From: Clostridium aciditolerans
Lineage (GTDB): Bacteria > Bacillota > Clostridia > Clostridiales > Clostridiaceae
Assembly (NCBI RefSeq): GCF_016316925.1
Contig: NZ_JAEEGB010000035.1
Span: 62,001-126,000, forward strand
Length of the DNA: 64,000 bases
Reading direction: 5' to 3'
Shown here: positions 8,771 to 18,503 of the stretch, in pieces
Position numbering within the stretch: position 1 is the first letter of the stretch
Layout: each line of letters starts with the position of its first letter
Made by a program: the position numbers and the translations under genes
The notes under the pieces: model-generated
Told to the model about the DNA's origin: nothing
Databases searched by the model: none
What the model saw: only the letters and a program-made list of their open reading frames with translations

Positions 8771-9004
8771 AATAAATAATTTTAGTAATTTATTCAACTT
8801 AAGAACTTTAGGAGAATAATGAAAGGATATACAATGGGAAATGTATTTTTTAGTTTAAAAAGTTGGTGCTATATTATCAGCTTATTTTTTACATAAAAAT
8901 AACTCCAGAATTTTTTGAGGTTAAAATTTATGAATATAAATATTTTATAATATTCAAACTATTAAGAATATGATATAATAAGTTCATAGAAGGGGGTATG
9001 TTTT

Positions 9005-9202
9005 ATGGAACAATATAGAGGATATGAAATAATGGTTACAGAGAATCATGAAAAAGAGTACCCATATAAGGCAATTGCCAGAAAAGGAGATAAGGAAGTT
9101 AAACATAAGGGACAGAGTAAGATGCAAGCAGTGGATTTTGTCAAAGCAAGCATTAATGTCATTGTAGATAAGATAGAAACAAAAAATGAAATGAATGGAT
9201 AG
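9005..9202 (+). CDS. Small hypothetical protein (65 aa)
   Basis: Small hydrophilic protein MEQYRGYEIMVTENHEKEYP... with no TM segment and no recognised motif; the N-terminal half looks like a short beta-hairpin domain (RGYEIMV, YPYKAIARKGDKEV) followed by a helix (MQAVDFVKASINVIVDKIE). AAGGGGGTATGTTTT precedes the ATG, a TATAAT box lies at 8974-8979, and a strong terminator follows at 9255, so it is very likely a real single gene. Not recognised. Confidence 0.7.
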   Translation: MEQYRGYEIMVTENHEKEYPYKAIARKGDKEVKHKGQSKMQAVDFVKASINVIVDKIETKNEMNG

Positions 9203-9254
9203 AAAAGTGGAAAAGTTCATAAATAGTTAACGAATATACTTTCATAAAGAGAAG

Positions 9255-9291
9255 AGAGTGTCTTAAACTGTTGTTTTAAGACACTCTTTTT
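9255..9291 (+). terminator. Strong intrinsic terminator
   Basis: AGAGTGTCTTAAA pairs with TTTAAGACACTCT around a short loop and is followed by TTTTTG. It closes the 9005 gene. It overlaps the 3' end of the CotF-like remnant on the other strand. Confidence 0.85.
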
Positions 9292-9364
9292 GTATTATCC
9301 GCTGCCAAACGTCATAGGTATGGTTTCAGCTCATTACTTTATGTAGATCTTTAAAAAAATATAC
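9268..9364 (-). pseudogene. Remnant of a CotF-family spore coat gene
   Basis: Reading leftward, the frame gives FFKDLHKVMS, a TGA stop, NHTYDVWQRIIQKE and then CLKTT. This lines up with the intact CotF-family protein at 34262-34825 (FLKDAFTMSCNHAYDVWQWMVQKG), with the TGA in the place of a sense codon. Only this ~30-codon C-terminal piece is visible; the 5' part is missing. It sits directly beside the recombinase end of the island, so the gene may have been truncated by that insertion or a later deletion. Confidence 0.6.
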
Positions 9365-9409
9365 CTATTTAGGAGCGGTCAGATAGGGATATATAATTCC
9401 TGAAAAATT

Positions 9410-9445
9410 CGGCATAGTCGTTGATATTCGGCTATGCCGTTTTTT
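9410..9445 (-). terminator. Terminator downstream of recombinase
   Basis: CGGCATAG (9410-9417) pairs with CTATGCCG (9432-9439). On the minus strand it follows the recombinase stop (9449) and is followed by AATTTTTC. The plus strand also has TTTTTT after the stem, so it could work in both directions. Confidence 0.65.
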
Positions 9446-9448
9446 CGT

Positions 9449-11158
<1,710 letters not shown>

Positions 11159-11362
11159 CTACCTTGAAGAAGTCGAGTTGATTTCCGTGGGTTTATATGA
11201 ACTATCTGATAACTTTGAAAGGCTTTTTGCGTTGATTGTAATCAGTCGTTTCAGCTTGGAATATGCACTTTCCTTTGCTGAATCACTTACTCGTGATTCC
11301 ACCACATAGACCGTACCTCCGATATCGGATTTGGTTGTGCGGCTGTTACTTTGATTTTCCAT
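11159..11362 (-). CDS. TnpW-like small transposon protein
   Basis: 67 residues starting MENQSNSRTTKSDIGGTVYVVESRVSD, with a core pattern (GGTVYVVESRVSDSAKESAYSKLKRLI) like the small TnpW-type proteins found next to serine recombinases in clostridial elements. A longer frame would start at 11401, but AGGAGGTCACGAT directly precedes the ATG at 11362. It sits 57 bp upstream of the recombinase in the same transcript. The molecular role is not established in the family. Confidence 0.6.
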   Translation of the reverse strand: MENQSNSRTTKSDIGGTVYVVESRVSDSAKESAYSKLKRLITINAKSLSKLSDSSYKPTEINSTSSR

Positions 11363-11437
11363 ATCGTGACCTCCTGTCCGATGTTTTGATGGAACTGGCA
11401 CTGAGCCGAATTGATGACTCAGTGCCTAATCCATTAT

Positions 11438-12337
11438 TTAAGCTTTTATTTGTAATATTTTCAGAGCATCCGGTTGAATCAACTTCCCATCCAATCTCTC
11501 GTAAGCAGAAAATCCGATTTGCCCCTGCAATGCATATAACTCACTTAATTTTTTTATCGTTATTGGTTGACGTTCAATCAGCCAGTAGTATGATAAATCT
11601 CCAAATACAATGCTTTTTGCTCCTGCTGATACTGTAGGCATATATGGAGAGGTAACTACAGGTTTTCCGAAGATGGTGTTATCTGAAGAATTCCACAGAT
11701 AACTACCGCTTGTATCTTTAAGGGTTCTAAGAAGCATGGCTGTATTATCATGCATGATAAACACAGCGTTATTTCGGTATTCATCTTTTAATGAAAAATA
11801 CAGAGAGATGATCTCATCAAAAGAGATGGTACTATTGTCTGCTGTAGTTACATCTGCGTCTGCCGTAAGGATACCTGTTGGCTGAGTTGTGCCATTTCCA
11901 TTAAGCAATGCATTTTCCTCAGCCTTGCCAAAACGCTTCGCAAAATCACCCATCAGATATTTTTCAAGATTAAAGTTCATATCGGTGACGAATGAGCGGT
12001 TTAGCTTGACAAGAGATGCCAGCTTGTATGATTTCACCAGAAACTGTGTAAATGTATCGGCGCTTTCGGGGATTGGATCTCCGTCTTCAACCCAATCTGC
12101 TGTCCCCGTTGAGGATACCGCTTGAATTTTACCTTCTGCAGAAGATAGATTGATAACAGTAGCAAATCTACGGAATACATTCTCCTTTGCCAAAGCAGTG
12201 TTAAAGCCTTCTCTGAACTCATCTGGTGCGACATAGGCTCCTACATTATCAAAGCCCTCGCTTAGATTTTGATTGTTTTCTTCTTTTCCTTTCATAACAT
12301 TCCAAAACGCTCTATTATAAGTTGTTGATGTTGCCAT
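11438..12337 (-). CDS. HK97-fold phage major capsid protein
   Basis: 299 residues with the typical HK97-type capsid core: NVGAYVAPDEFREGF, FRRFATVINLSS, VEDGDPIPESADTF, KLASLVKLNRSFVTDMNFNLEKYL, NGNGTTQPTGIL, DEIISLYFSLKDEYRNNAVFIMH, GKPVVTSPYMP and a final YERLDGKLIQPDALKIL. Those sequences build virion shells. There is no long N-terminal scaffold (delta) domain and no neighbouring protease, portal or terminase. AGGAGGTAAACGATT precedes the ATG. The gene lies between the primase and the TnpW-like gene, so it belongs to the island and is not prophage debris in another orientation. Encapsulin-like use is an alternative, but no cargo enzyme is adjacent. Confidence 0.92.
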   Translation of the reverse strand: MATSTTYNRAFWNVMKGKEENNQNLSEGFDNVGAYVAPDEFREGFNTALAKENVFRRFATVINLSSAEGKIQAVSSTGTADWVEDGDPIPESADTFTQFLVKSYKLASLVKLNRSFVTDMNFNLEKYLMGDFAKRFGKAEENALLNGNGTTQPTGILTADADVTTADNSTISFDEIISLYFSLKDEYRNNAVFIMHDNTAMLLRTLKDTSGSYLWNSSDNTIFGKPVVTSPYMPTVSAGAKSIVFGDLSYYWLIERQPITIKKLSELYALQGQIGFSAYERLDGKLIQPDALKILQIKA

Positions 12338-12609
12338 AATCGTTTACCTCCTAAATTTTATTAAATGTGGGGTATATACCCCGTTTGAAACCGCGTTTTT
12401 TTACACGTTGCCCCACGCCCGTTGTCCAGATGAAAAAGTGTGGAGATTTGACCTCCCCTAGGGGCAGGTATTAACACATGGAGTTGTATCCATTGTTTTC
12501 ACTGGTTTTAAGCTTTGTAGCAAGATGTAGCAGGTAAAAACTAAACTCTCTATACGAGAGCGATTTTTTATATAACCTGTTTTTCTTGCTACAAGCTGCT
12601 ACACTGTGT
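12338..12609. other. Structured gap between primase and capsid: inverted TGTAGCA iterons and palindromes
   Basis: Four copies of a 7-mer: TGTAGCA at 12516-12522 and 12526-12532, and its complement TGCTACA at 12587-12593 and 12597-12603, placed symmetrically around a small hairpin CTCTC-TATAC-GAGAG (12546-12560). Further left are perfect palindromes GGGGTATATACCCC (about 12368-12381) and CCCCTAGGGG (about 12457-12466). No ORF is supported. The arrangement beside a primase-helicase gene suggests a replication origin or a packaging/regulatory site; this is inference. Confidence 0.45.
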
Positions 12610-14934
12610 TTAAATAAGAAGAAATTCTTCTTCAGTCAGCTTATATCCGATAAGCATTGTGGTCATTCCACCACCAGAACGTGGTCGTTTCCGTTCTACA
12701 CGGGCGATAGCTGTTAAGGCTTGTTTGAAGTTTCTTGCATTCTCCGAATAACAGCCATTGGCACTGCACCAACGCTGATACCGGCCATACACTTCGGATG
12801 TCCGCACCTCACTGTTAGGACTTTCCTCCAAGGCATCCTCGAAAAATAATGCTATTTTGTCGCTGTCACGCTTATAAGCCTCCGTTGCTGTCTTAACGGA
12901 AACAGGTAAAATTAAGCCTTCCTTTTTTAACAGCTGATAGCCTTCAATTAGCCAGTTGAGGATAGCACTCTGATTCTTCGCTTTGGAGAATTCACGTTTT
13001 AGGTTTTTATCCTGCTCGCTTTCATCAAAGTGTCGTTCAAAAGGGATAATCACCACTCTGCCACTGGAAAACAGCGTCATATCCGTAATAACGGGCAGAT
13101 AATTGGTGTTGATATACAGCTTAAACTTTGGTGAAAAGTCAAAAGAATTCTCATGTAGAAACCTTGCGTTGATGGTGTCACCACCCGTCATGCTTTTTAC
13201 CTGTGCAGCATTTAGGACAAGTCCTCTGCTAGGTTCGGAGATATTCACAAAGCGTACTCCTGCAAGCCGGGCAATATCTTCACTTGGACTTGAACTGTTA
13301 TTGTTCTTTTTCAGACTGATAGTCTCCGGCCTTGCGGTACAGCCATAACTGCCTAATACCTTAAGAACGCTCTCACATAGCGTACCTTTACCGTTTCGAG
13401 TTGTAGCACCATAGAGAACAAACAGGCATTCATACCGAGTGTCTCCGCTGATACTGTAGCCAAAGGCTTTTTGGAGGAATTTTGCCTTTTCCTCATCTCC
13501 GCTCATAATCTCATGAATAAATCTATTCCATCGCTCGCTTTTTGCTTCTGGGTCATATTTAACGCCAGATATCTTTGTAAGTCTGTCCTCGCTGTTGTGG
13601 GGACGAAAATCCATAGACATTAAAAACAATGTCCCATTGGCACAGTTGAGCATAAGCGGGTCTTGGTCAAATTCAGCCATTGATATGGGATATACGCTCT
13701 GTGCATCCTTAAGAACCGTTTCTCGGTATCTTCTTGACTGCCACTTTCGGCAATAGTCAATGTATGCCTTTCTTTGATGTTCATCCTGAATAGTCAAAGC
13801 ATAGGTTAGCAGTTGGTTAGCCAATGATTTACACATTTCCATCACTTTGAGATTACCGACATCAGGAATCCAAATGCCATTCTCATAGCAAAACCACATT
13901 TTCCTTTCAGGAACATAGCGGGCAAAAGGTTTATAATAATCAGCAAACAGCCTGCTTGCCCCAATATCCGTCCAAGGGTAGCGATCGTTACTCTCAGGCT
14001 TAAAGTCAGCAAGGGAACATTCTCCAAAATCTTCTGCAACTGATGAACGTATACCACCTGGTTTATATATTTCAGTAGCATTTGCAATTGCTTTTTCTAT
14101 GGTTATCATTCCATAAGTACTGCCGGACTGTGGTCTATTCCATTTATCTCGCATTAAGCCGCTTTTTCGGAAAAGTCTGTCCATCTGTCCAATATCCCTG
14201 CCACACCAAAATGCCAGCATACCGCAAAGTGCCAAATCAGCTTCACTGGCAGAAGCATAGCCTGATGTATCACCCTGCCATAATGCTTTAAATTTTTCTC
14301 CATTTGCCGATTTTAATGCCTTCTCAATAACAGACTTGTCAGACAGATAGGATTGACTTTCTGTATCCAGAAGTTGTCTCACAGGGGCAGGACGTAGCAT
14401 ATACTTGTCTAGTATCATCTGTAGCTCATACGATTTCTCCGCTATATCACCATCTGCAAACATATTTCCCGTTACGGTAACAAAGCGGTTCGTTGCTCCA
14501 GCCACATAGACCTCAACTCCCAGCTTTCTGTTGTTGATATAGTATTTTGTTTTGTCAAAGTCATAGCCGGTGGCCTTAAAGAAAATATGCAACCCTTTCC
14601 CAGATGGACTGTGTTCCATATAGCAACTACTAAAAGCCTCTACAACACTTTGGGAAATAGGCTTAAGCTTACCGCTGTTATCAAAGCAATCATCTAAGTC
14701 GATAACACATATGTCATTACCCACCAAAAATCCGATACCGTCATAATCACTTAAAGCAGCAACCGCAGAACTAAAATCTTTAAATGTACTCCGCTGATCT
14801 GCTTTTGCCCTTTTTCCTGTTACCGGGTTATAGGGAACTTTGGTTTTTCTGCCGCTTCGCTCTTCATATTTCCAACAGCAAAACTGTGGCATATCTTTAA
14901 GCACCTGTGGCAAGTTCTCGTATTGTGTATTCAG
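12610..14934 (-). CDS. P4-type DNA primase-helicase (Prim-Pol + D5/SF3 helicase)
   Basis: 774 residues if begun at a CTG at 14934. The N-terminal Prim-Pol-like domain has VIDLDDCFD (about residues 76-84), MEHSPSGKGLHIFFK and GVEVYVAGATNRFVTVTG. The D5_N region (about 330-480) leads to an SF3 helicase with Walker A GATTRNGKGTL (about 505-515), NISEPSRG, and TGGDTINARF. Such proteins prime and unwind replication forks of phage satellites and plasmids. CAAGGAGGTG ends 5 nt before the CTG, and the new N-terminus MNTQYENLPQVLKDMPQ looks natural; the next in-frame options (TTG 14913, ATG 14892) have no ribosome site. First gene of the minus-strand island operon. Confidence 0.92.
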   Translation of the reverse strand: MNTQYENLPQVLKDMPQFCCWKYEERSGRKTKVPYNPVTGKRAKADQRSTFKDFSSAVAALSDYDGIGFLVGNDICVIDLDDCFDNSGKLKPISQSVVEAFSSCYMEHSPSGKGLHIFFKATGYDFDKTKYYINNRKLGVEVYVAGATNRFVTVTGNMFADGDIAEKSYELQMILDKYMLRPAPVRQLLDTESQSYLSDKSVIEKALKSANGEKFKALWQGDTSGYASASEADLALCGMLAFWCGRDIGQMDRLFRKSGLMRDKWNRPQSGSTYGMITIEKAIANATEIYKPGGIRSSVAEDFGECSLADFKPESNDRYPWTDIGASRLFADYYKPFARYVPERKMWFCYENGIWIPDVGNLKVMEMCKSLANQLLTYALTIQDEHQRKAYIDYCRKWQSRRYRETVLKDAQSVYPISMAEFDQDPLMLNCANGTLFLMSMDFRPHNSEDRLTKISGVKYDPEAKSERWNRFIHEIMSGDEEKAKFLQKAFGYSISGDTRYECLFVLYGATTRNGKGTLCESVLKVLGSYGCTARPETISLKKNNNSSSPSEDIARLAGVRFVNISEPSRGLVLNAAQVKSMTGGDTINARFLHENSFDFSPKFKLYINTNYLPVITDMTLFSSGRVVIIPFERHFDESEQDKNLKREFSKAKNQSAILNWLIEGYQLLKKEGLILPVSVKTATEAYKRDSDKIALFFEDALEESPNSEVRTSEVYGRYQRWCSANGCYSENARNFKQALTAIARVERKRPRSGGGMTTMLIGYKLTEEEFLLI

Positions 14935-15557
14935 TTATTTCACCTCCTTGCCTGTTATAAATGACCCAAAACGCTACGGTTCCAGAGGGTTTGCCTTGTT
15001 TGACACAACCTCGTTATCTTTCAAGGAATACGCTCGGAATTATCGTCATGGCATATTTTGCTTGAAGTATCTCTTGCATTTCGGGATATTCAGTTGTCAA
15101 GGAGCAGTGAGAGAAAAACTATGCTTTCGTTGGGGGATTATTTTTCCTCTCACCTTATAGCCACGGTAGGGCACATTAGTTGAGGATTTTCCAAAAATAA
15201 TTTTCTTCCTCATCCATAAGCGAAGAATTCTATTGATTCGAACCCCTTAAAATAAAAAAACAGCCTGTCTTTTTTCTAAGGTAAAGACGGCTGTAATGTT
15301 TATGCTTTTGCTCAAATTTGAGCGAAAGTGGTATTAAATTTAAGAAGGCTGAATGTTATAACTTTGCCTTTGGTTTTACAAATAGACTTACAGACATTTT
15401 TGTCTAAAAGTATTTATTTAAATCAAAAATAAAGGCATACACAACTATCATTATCTTTGTTAACATTGAAAAATTACTTCACAAACACAGAATTATCATG
15501 TTATTTTTGAAGAAAATGTGCTATAATGGAAAAAACATATATAAAGAGGTGACCAAG
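14935..15557. other. Divergent control region of the island
   Basis: A 620-bp gap between the divergent primase and XRE genes. It holds a hairpin at 15260-15294 (ACAGCC-T-GTCTTT pairing with AAAGAC-GGCTGT). On the minus strand this is followed by seven U, so it is a terminator for a leftward transcript that would have to start right of 15300, possibly a small RNA. It also holds the perfect palindrome at 15310-15323 and a TATAAT at 15522-15527 just ahead of the XRE gene. No long ORF is supported. Confidence 0.5.
15310..15323. promoter_or_regulatory. Perfect 14-bp palindrome, possible operator
   Basis: GCTCAAATTTGAGC lies in the divergent control region between the primase and the XRE regulator. 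Its symmetric form and position suit a dimeric XRE repressor site; there is no direct proof. Confidence 0.35.
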
Positions 15558-15779
15558 ATGACCGTTAGCTATAAAAAGCTTTGGAAATTGTTGATAGACC
15601 GCGATATGAAGAAGAAAGATTTACAGGCTGCTGCGGGAATAAGTCCATCGTCAATTTCAAAGCTTTCTAAAAACGAATATGTCAGTATGGACGTTCTTGT
15701 AAAGGTTTGTACGGCACTTGGCGTTGATTTTAAAGATATCATGGAATTAGTGCCTAATATGGTTGAAGAAAGGGAGTAG
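15558..15779 (+). CDS. XRE/Cro-type HTH regulator upstream of hsdM
   Basis: 73-residue helix-turn-helix protein covering one Cro/C1 domain: [57 protein letters not shown]. Upstream in-frame codons (to 15498) overlap a TATAAT box at 15522-15527, so the ATG at 15558 with AAAGAGGTGACCAAG in front is the start. The stop lies 4 nt before the hsdM ATG, so the regulator and the type I R-M genes are one operon. It probably controls timing of restriction or element gene expression. Confidence 0.88.
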   Translation: MTVSYKKLWKLLIDRDMKKKDLQAAAGISPSSISKLSKNEYVSMDVLVKVCTALGVDFKDIMELVPNMVEERE

Positions 15780-15783
15780 AGTT

Positions 15784-17352
15784 ATGGAGAATAACAGAAA
15801 AGAACAGGAACGGGCGGAATTACACCGCACGATATGGAATATGGCAAATGATCTAAGAGGCAGTGTAGATGGATGGGACTTTAAGCAATATGTTCTAGGT
15901 ATGCTGTTTTACCGCTACATATCTGAAAATATTACCGCCTATATTAACGCCGGAGAATGGGAAGCTGGCAATACGGAATTTGATTATGCTAAGCTATCCG
16001 ACGAAGAAGCAGAACAGGCACGAGAGGATTTAGTTAAGACAAAAGGCTTCTTTATCTTACCCAGCGAGCTTTTTGAAAATGTCCGAGCTGGCGCAAAGGA
16101 CGATGAAAACTTAAATGAAACACTGGAACAGATTTTCAGTAATATTGAAGCATCTGCGCAAGGAACAGAAAGCGAAGATAATTTCAAAGGCCTGTTTGAC
16201 GATATTGATGTTAACAGCAATAAGCTAGGTAACACTGTAGTAAAGCGTAATGAAAAGCTGGTTAAGCTAATGAATTCTGTTGGAGAAATGAAGCTGGGAG
16301 ATTACAAAGACAATACTATAGATGCATTCGGTGATGCTTATGAATTTTTAATGGGTATGTATGCATCCAATGCAGGAAAAAGTGGTGGTGAATACTATAC
16401 GCCGCAGGAGGTTTCTGAACTCCTTACCCACTTAACATTAGTAGGAAAAACTGAAGTCAACAAGGTATATGACCCCGCTTGCGGTTCTGGCTCTCTACTG
16501 CTAAAGTTTGCAAAAATCTTAGGAAAAGAAAATGTACGTCAAGGTTTCTTCGGTCAAGAAATCAACATTACAACCTACAACCTGTGCAGAATTAATATGT
16601 TTTTGCACGATATTGATTATGACAAATTTGATATTGCCCTTGGGGACACACTAACAGATCCGCAACATTGGGATGATGAGCCTTTTGAAGCCATTGTATC
16701 AAATCCACCTTACTCTATTAAATGGAAGGGCGACAATGATCCTATTTTGATTAACGATCCCCGTTTTTCTCCAGCGGGAGTATTGGCTCCTAAGTCTAAG
16801 GCAGACCTTGCTTTTATTATGCATAGTCTCTCTTGGCTTGCAACAAACGGAACAGCGGCTATCGTTTGTTTCCCCGGTGTAATGTACCGCGGAGGCGCTG
16901 AAAAGAAAATCAGGCAGTACCTGATTGACAATAACTATATCGACTGTATCATTCAGTTACCGGATAACTTGTTTTATGGTACCAGCATTGCTACCTGCAT
17001 TATGGTGCTGAAGAAGTCTAAATCAGAAAATAGCACCTTATTTATCGATGCATCAAAGGAATTTGTCAAGGTTACGAATAACAACAAGCTGACACCGAAA
17101 AATATTGAGACCATTCTTAACGCATTCAAAGATAGAAAAGATATTGAGCATTTTGCTAGGCTTGTGCCAAACAGCGAAATTGCTGAAGAGGATTACAACC
17201 TTTCTGTTTCTACCTATGTTGAACAGGAGGATACCAGAGAAAAGATTGATATTGTTGCTCTCAATGCTGAGATAGAAAAGATTGTGGCACGAGAGCAGGT
17301 TTTAAGGGTAGAAATAGATAAGATTATTGCAGAAATTGAGGTGGGCAAATGA
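15784..17352 (+). CDS. hsdM: Type I restriction-modification methyltransferase subunit HsdM
   Basis: 522-residue N6-adenine methyltransferase subunit. The N-terminal HsdM_N helical domain ([28 protein letters not shown]) is followed by SAM motif I DPACGSGS (D230) and catalytic motif IV NPPY (307-310), with [10 protein letters not shown] between them. It modifies host DNA as M2S1 and joins two HsdR for restriction. AAGGGAG precedes the ATG at 15784; an earlier in-frame ATG (15763) lies inside the XRE gene and was rejected. The stop overlaps the hsdS ATG by 4 bp (ATGA). Confidence 0.96.
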   Translation: MENNRKEQERAELHRTIWNMANDLRGSVDGWDFKQYVLGMLFYRYISENITAYINAGEWEAGNTEFDYAKLSDEEAEQAREDLVKTKGFFILPSELFENVRAGAKDDENLNETLEQIFSNIEASAQGTESEDNFKGLFDDIDVNSNKLGNTVVKRNEKLVKLMNSVGEMKLGDYKDNTIDAFGDAYEFLMGMYASNAGKSGGEYYTPQEVSELLTHLTLVGKTEVNKVYDPACGSGSLLLKFAKILGKENVRQGFFGQEINITTYNLCRINMFLHDIDYDKFDIALGDTLTDPQHWDDEPFEAIVSNPPYSIKWKGDNDPILINDPRFSPAGVLAPKSKADLAFIMHSLSWLATNGTAAIVCFPGVMYRGGAEKKIRQYLIDNNYIDCIIQLPDNLFYGTSIATCIMVLKKSKSENSTLFIDASKEFVKVTNNNKLTPKNIETILNAFKDRKDIEHFARLVPNSEIAEEDYNLSVSTYVEQEDTREKIDIVALNAEIEKIVAREQVLRVEIDKIIAEIEVGK

Positions 17353-18503
17353 GTAAATTAGATGAATTAATTGCTGAACTTTGTCCAGATGGAGTGGAGT
17401 TTGTAACAGTGGAAGAAATTTGCGACATTACACGTGGGAGAGTAATGTCCAAAAATTATCTAAGAGAAAATATCGGTGCTTATCCCGTTTATTCATCACA
17501 AACCGCAAATAACGGTATTTTTGGCTACATAAATACTTTTGATTATGACTGCGAATCGGTAACATGGACAACAGATGGAGCAAATGCTGGTTCTGTTTTT
17601 TATCATATTAACGAAAAATTTAGTATAACAAATGTTTGTGGATTATTAAGGGTTAAAAATAATGAACTGGTAAGTACTAAGTTTCTATTTTATGTCTTGC
17701 AAGTATATGCAAAGAAATATGTTAATGATGGTATGGGTAACCCAAAATTGATGAGCAACGTCATGGCAAGGATTTCTGTTCCCCTTCCCCCTCTGCCTGT
17801 ACAGCAAGAAATTGTCCGTATTCTGGACAATTTCACAGAGCTTACAGCAGAGCTTACAGCAGAGCTTACAGCAAGGAGAAAGCAGTATGAGTATTATAGG
17901 GATTTGCTCTTGACATTTGGTGATGAGGTAGAGTGGAAGACTTTAGATGAAATCGCTAGATATGCAAAAAGTCGTATAGAAGCTAGGGAAGTAAATGCGG
18001 ATACATATGTTGGTGTGGACAACCTTCTACCTGATAAGATGGGAAAGACAACATCAAACTACGTGCCATTAGAAGGCCGTTTAATAAAATATGATATTGG
18101 AGACATACTCATAGGTAATATTCGCCCATATCTAAAAAAAATATGGTTAGCAACGGACGCAGGTGGAACAAATGGAGATGTTCTTGTTATACGCATAAAT
18201 GATAGAAAAGCTGTTTTACCAAAGTATTTATATTTCGTTCTTTCATCAGATAACTTTTTTGTATATAATATGCAAAATGCGAAAGGTGCAAAAATGCCTC
18301 GTGGAGATAAAACTGCAATTATGAAATATCCAATCCCAGTTCCACCCTTAGAAGAACAAGAGCGCATCGTAGCTATTCTCGATCGCTTTGACGCTCTCTG
18401 CAACGACTTAACCAGCGGCATTCCGGCCGAAATCGAAGCACGGCAAAAGCAATATGAATATTACAGAGATAAACTGTTATCTTTCAAGGAGGTGACGGCA
18501 TGA
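17349..18503 (+). CDS. hsdS: Type I R-M specificity subunit HsdS, type IC-like with TAEL repeats
   Basis: 384 residues with two target-recognition domains (about 13-150 and 200-350), each followed by a conserved helical spacer: [19 protein letters not shown]...[14 protein letters not shown] and [19 protein letters not shown]...[14 protein letters not shown]. Between the halves, three perfect 12-bp repeats encode [12 protein letters not shown], the same TAEL repeat known from EcoR124I-family HsdS proteins, where copy number sets the spacer length of the split recognition site. It overlaps hsdM and hsdR by 4 bp each. Both TRDs appear intact; the target cannot be read from sequence. Confidence 0.95.
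   Translation: MSKLDELIAELCPDGVEFVTVEEICDITRGRVMSKNYLRENIGAYPVYSSQTANNGIFGYINTFDYDCESVTWTTDGANAGSVFYHINEKFSITNVCGLLRVKNNELVSTKFLFYVLQVYAKKYVNDGMGNPKLMSNVMARISVPLPPLPVQQEIVRILDNFTELTAELTAELTARRKQYEYYRDLLLTFGDEVEWKTLDEIARYAKSRIEAREVNADTYVGVDNLLPDKMGKTTSNYVPLEGRLIKYDIGDILIGNIRPYLKKIWLATDAGGTNGDVLVIRINDRKAVLPKYLYFVLSSDNFFVYNMQNAKGAKMPRGDKTAIMKYPIPVPPLEEQERIVAILDRFDALCNDLTSGIPAEIEARQKQYEYYRDKLLSFKEVTA
17838..17873 (+). repeat. Three tandem 12-bp repeats in hsdS (TAEL)
   Basis: GAGCTTACAGCA is repeated three times without mismatch. Gain or loss of a unit stays in frame and changes the helical spacer by four residues. In the EcoR124/EcoDXXI family this alters the N6/N7 spacer of the target sequence. 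Confidence 0.92.

Noticed and set aside
8819..8900. 25-codon ORF starting MKGYTMGN
   Set aside because: It has AGGAG only a few bases before the ATG, but it is short, AT-rich and unsupported by any other signal.
9302..9340. Repeat shared between 9.3 kb and 34.4 kb as a possible att site
   Set aside because: The similarity is at protein level to the CotF gene and contains many substitutions, so it is a gene remnant and not a recombination site pair.
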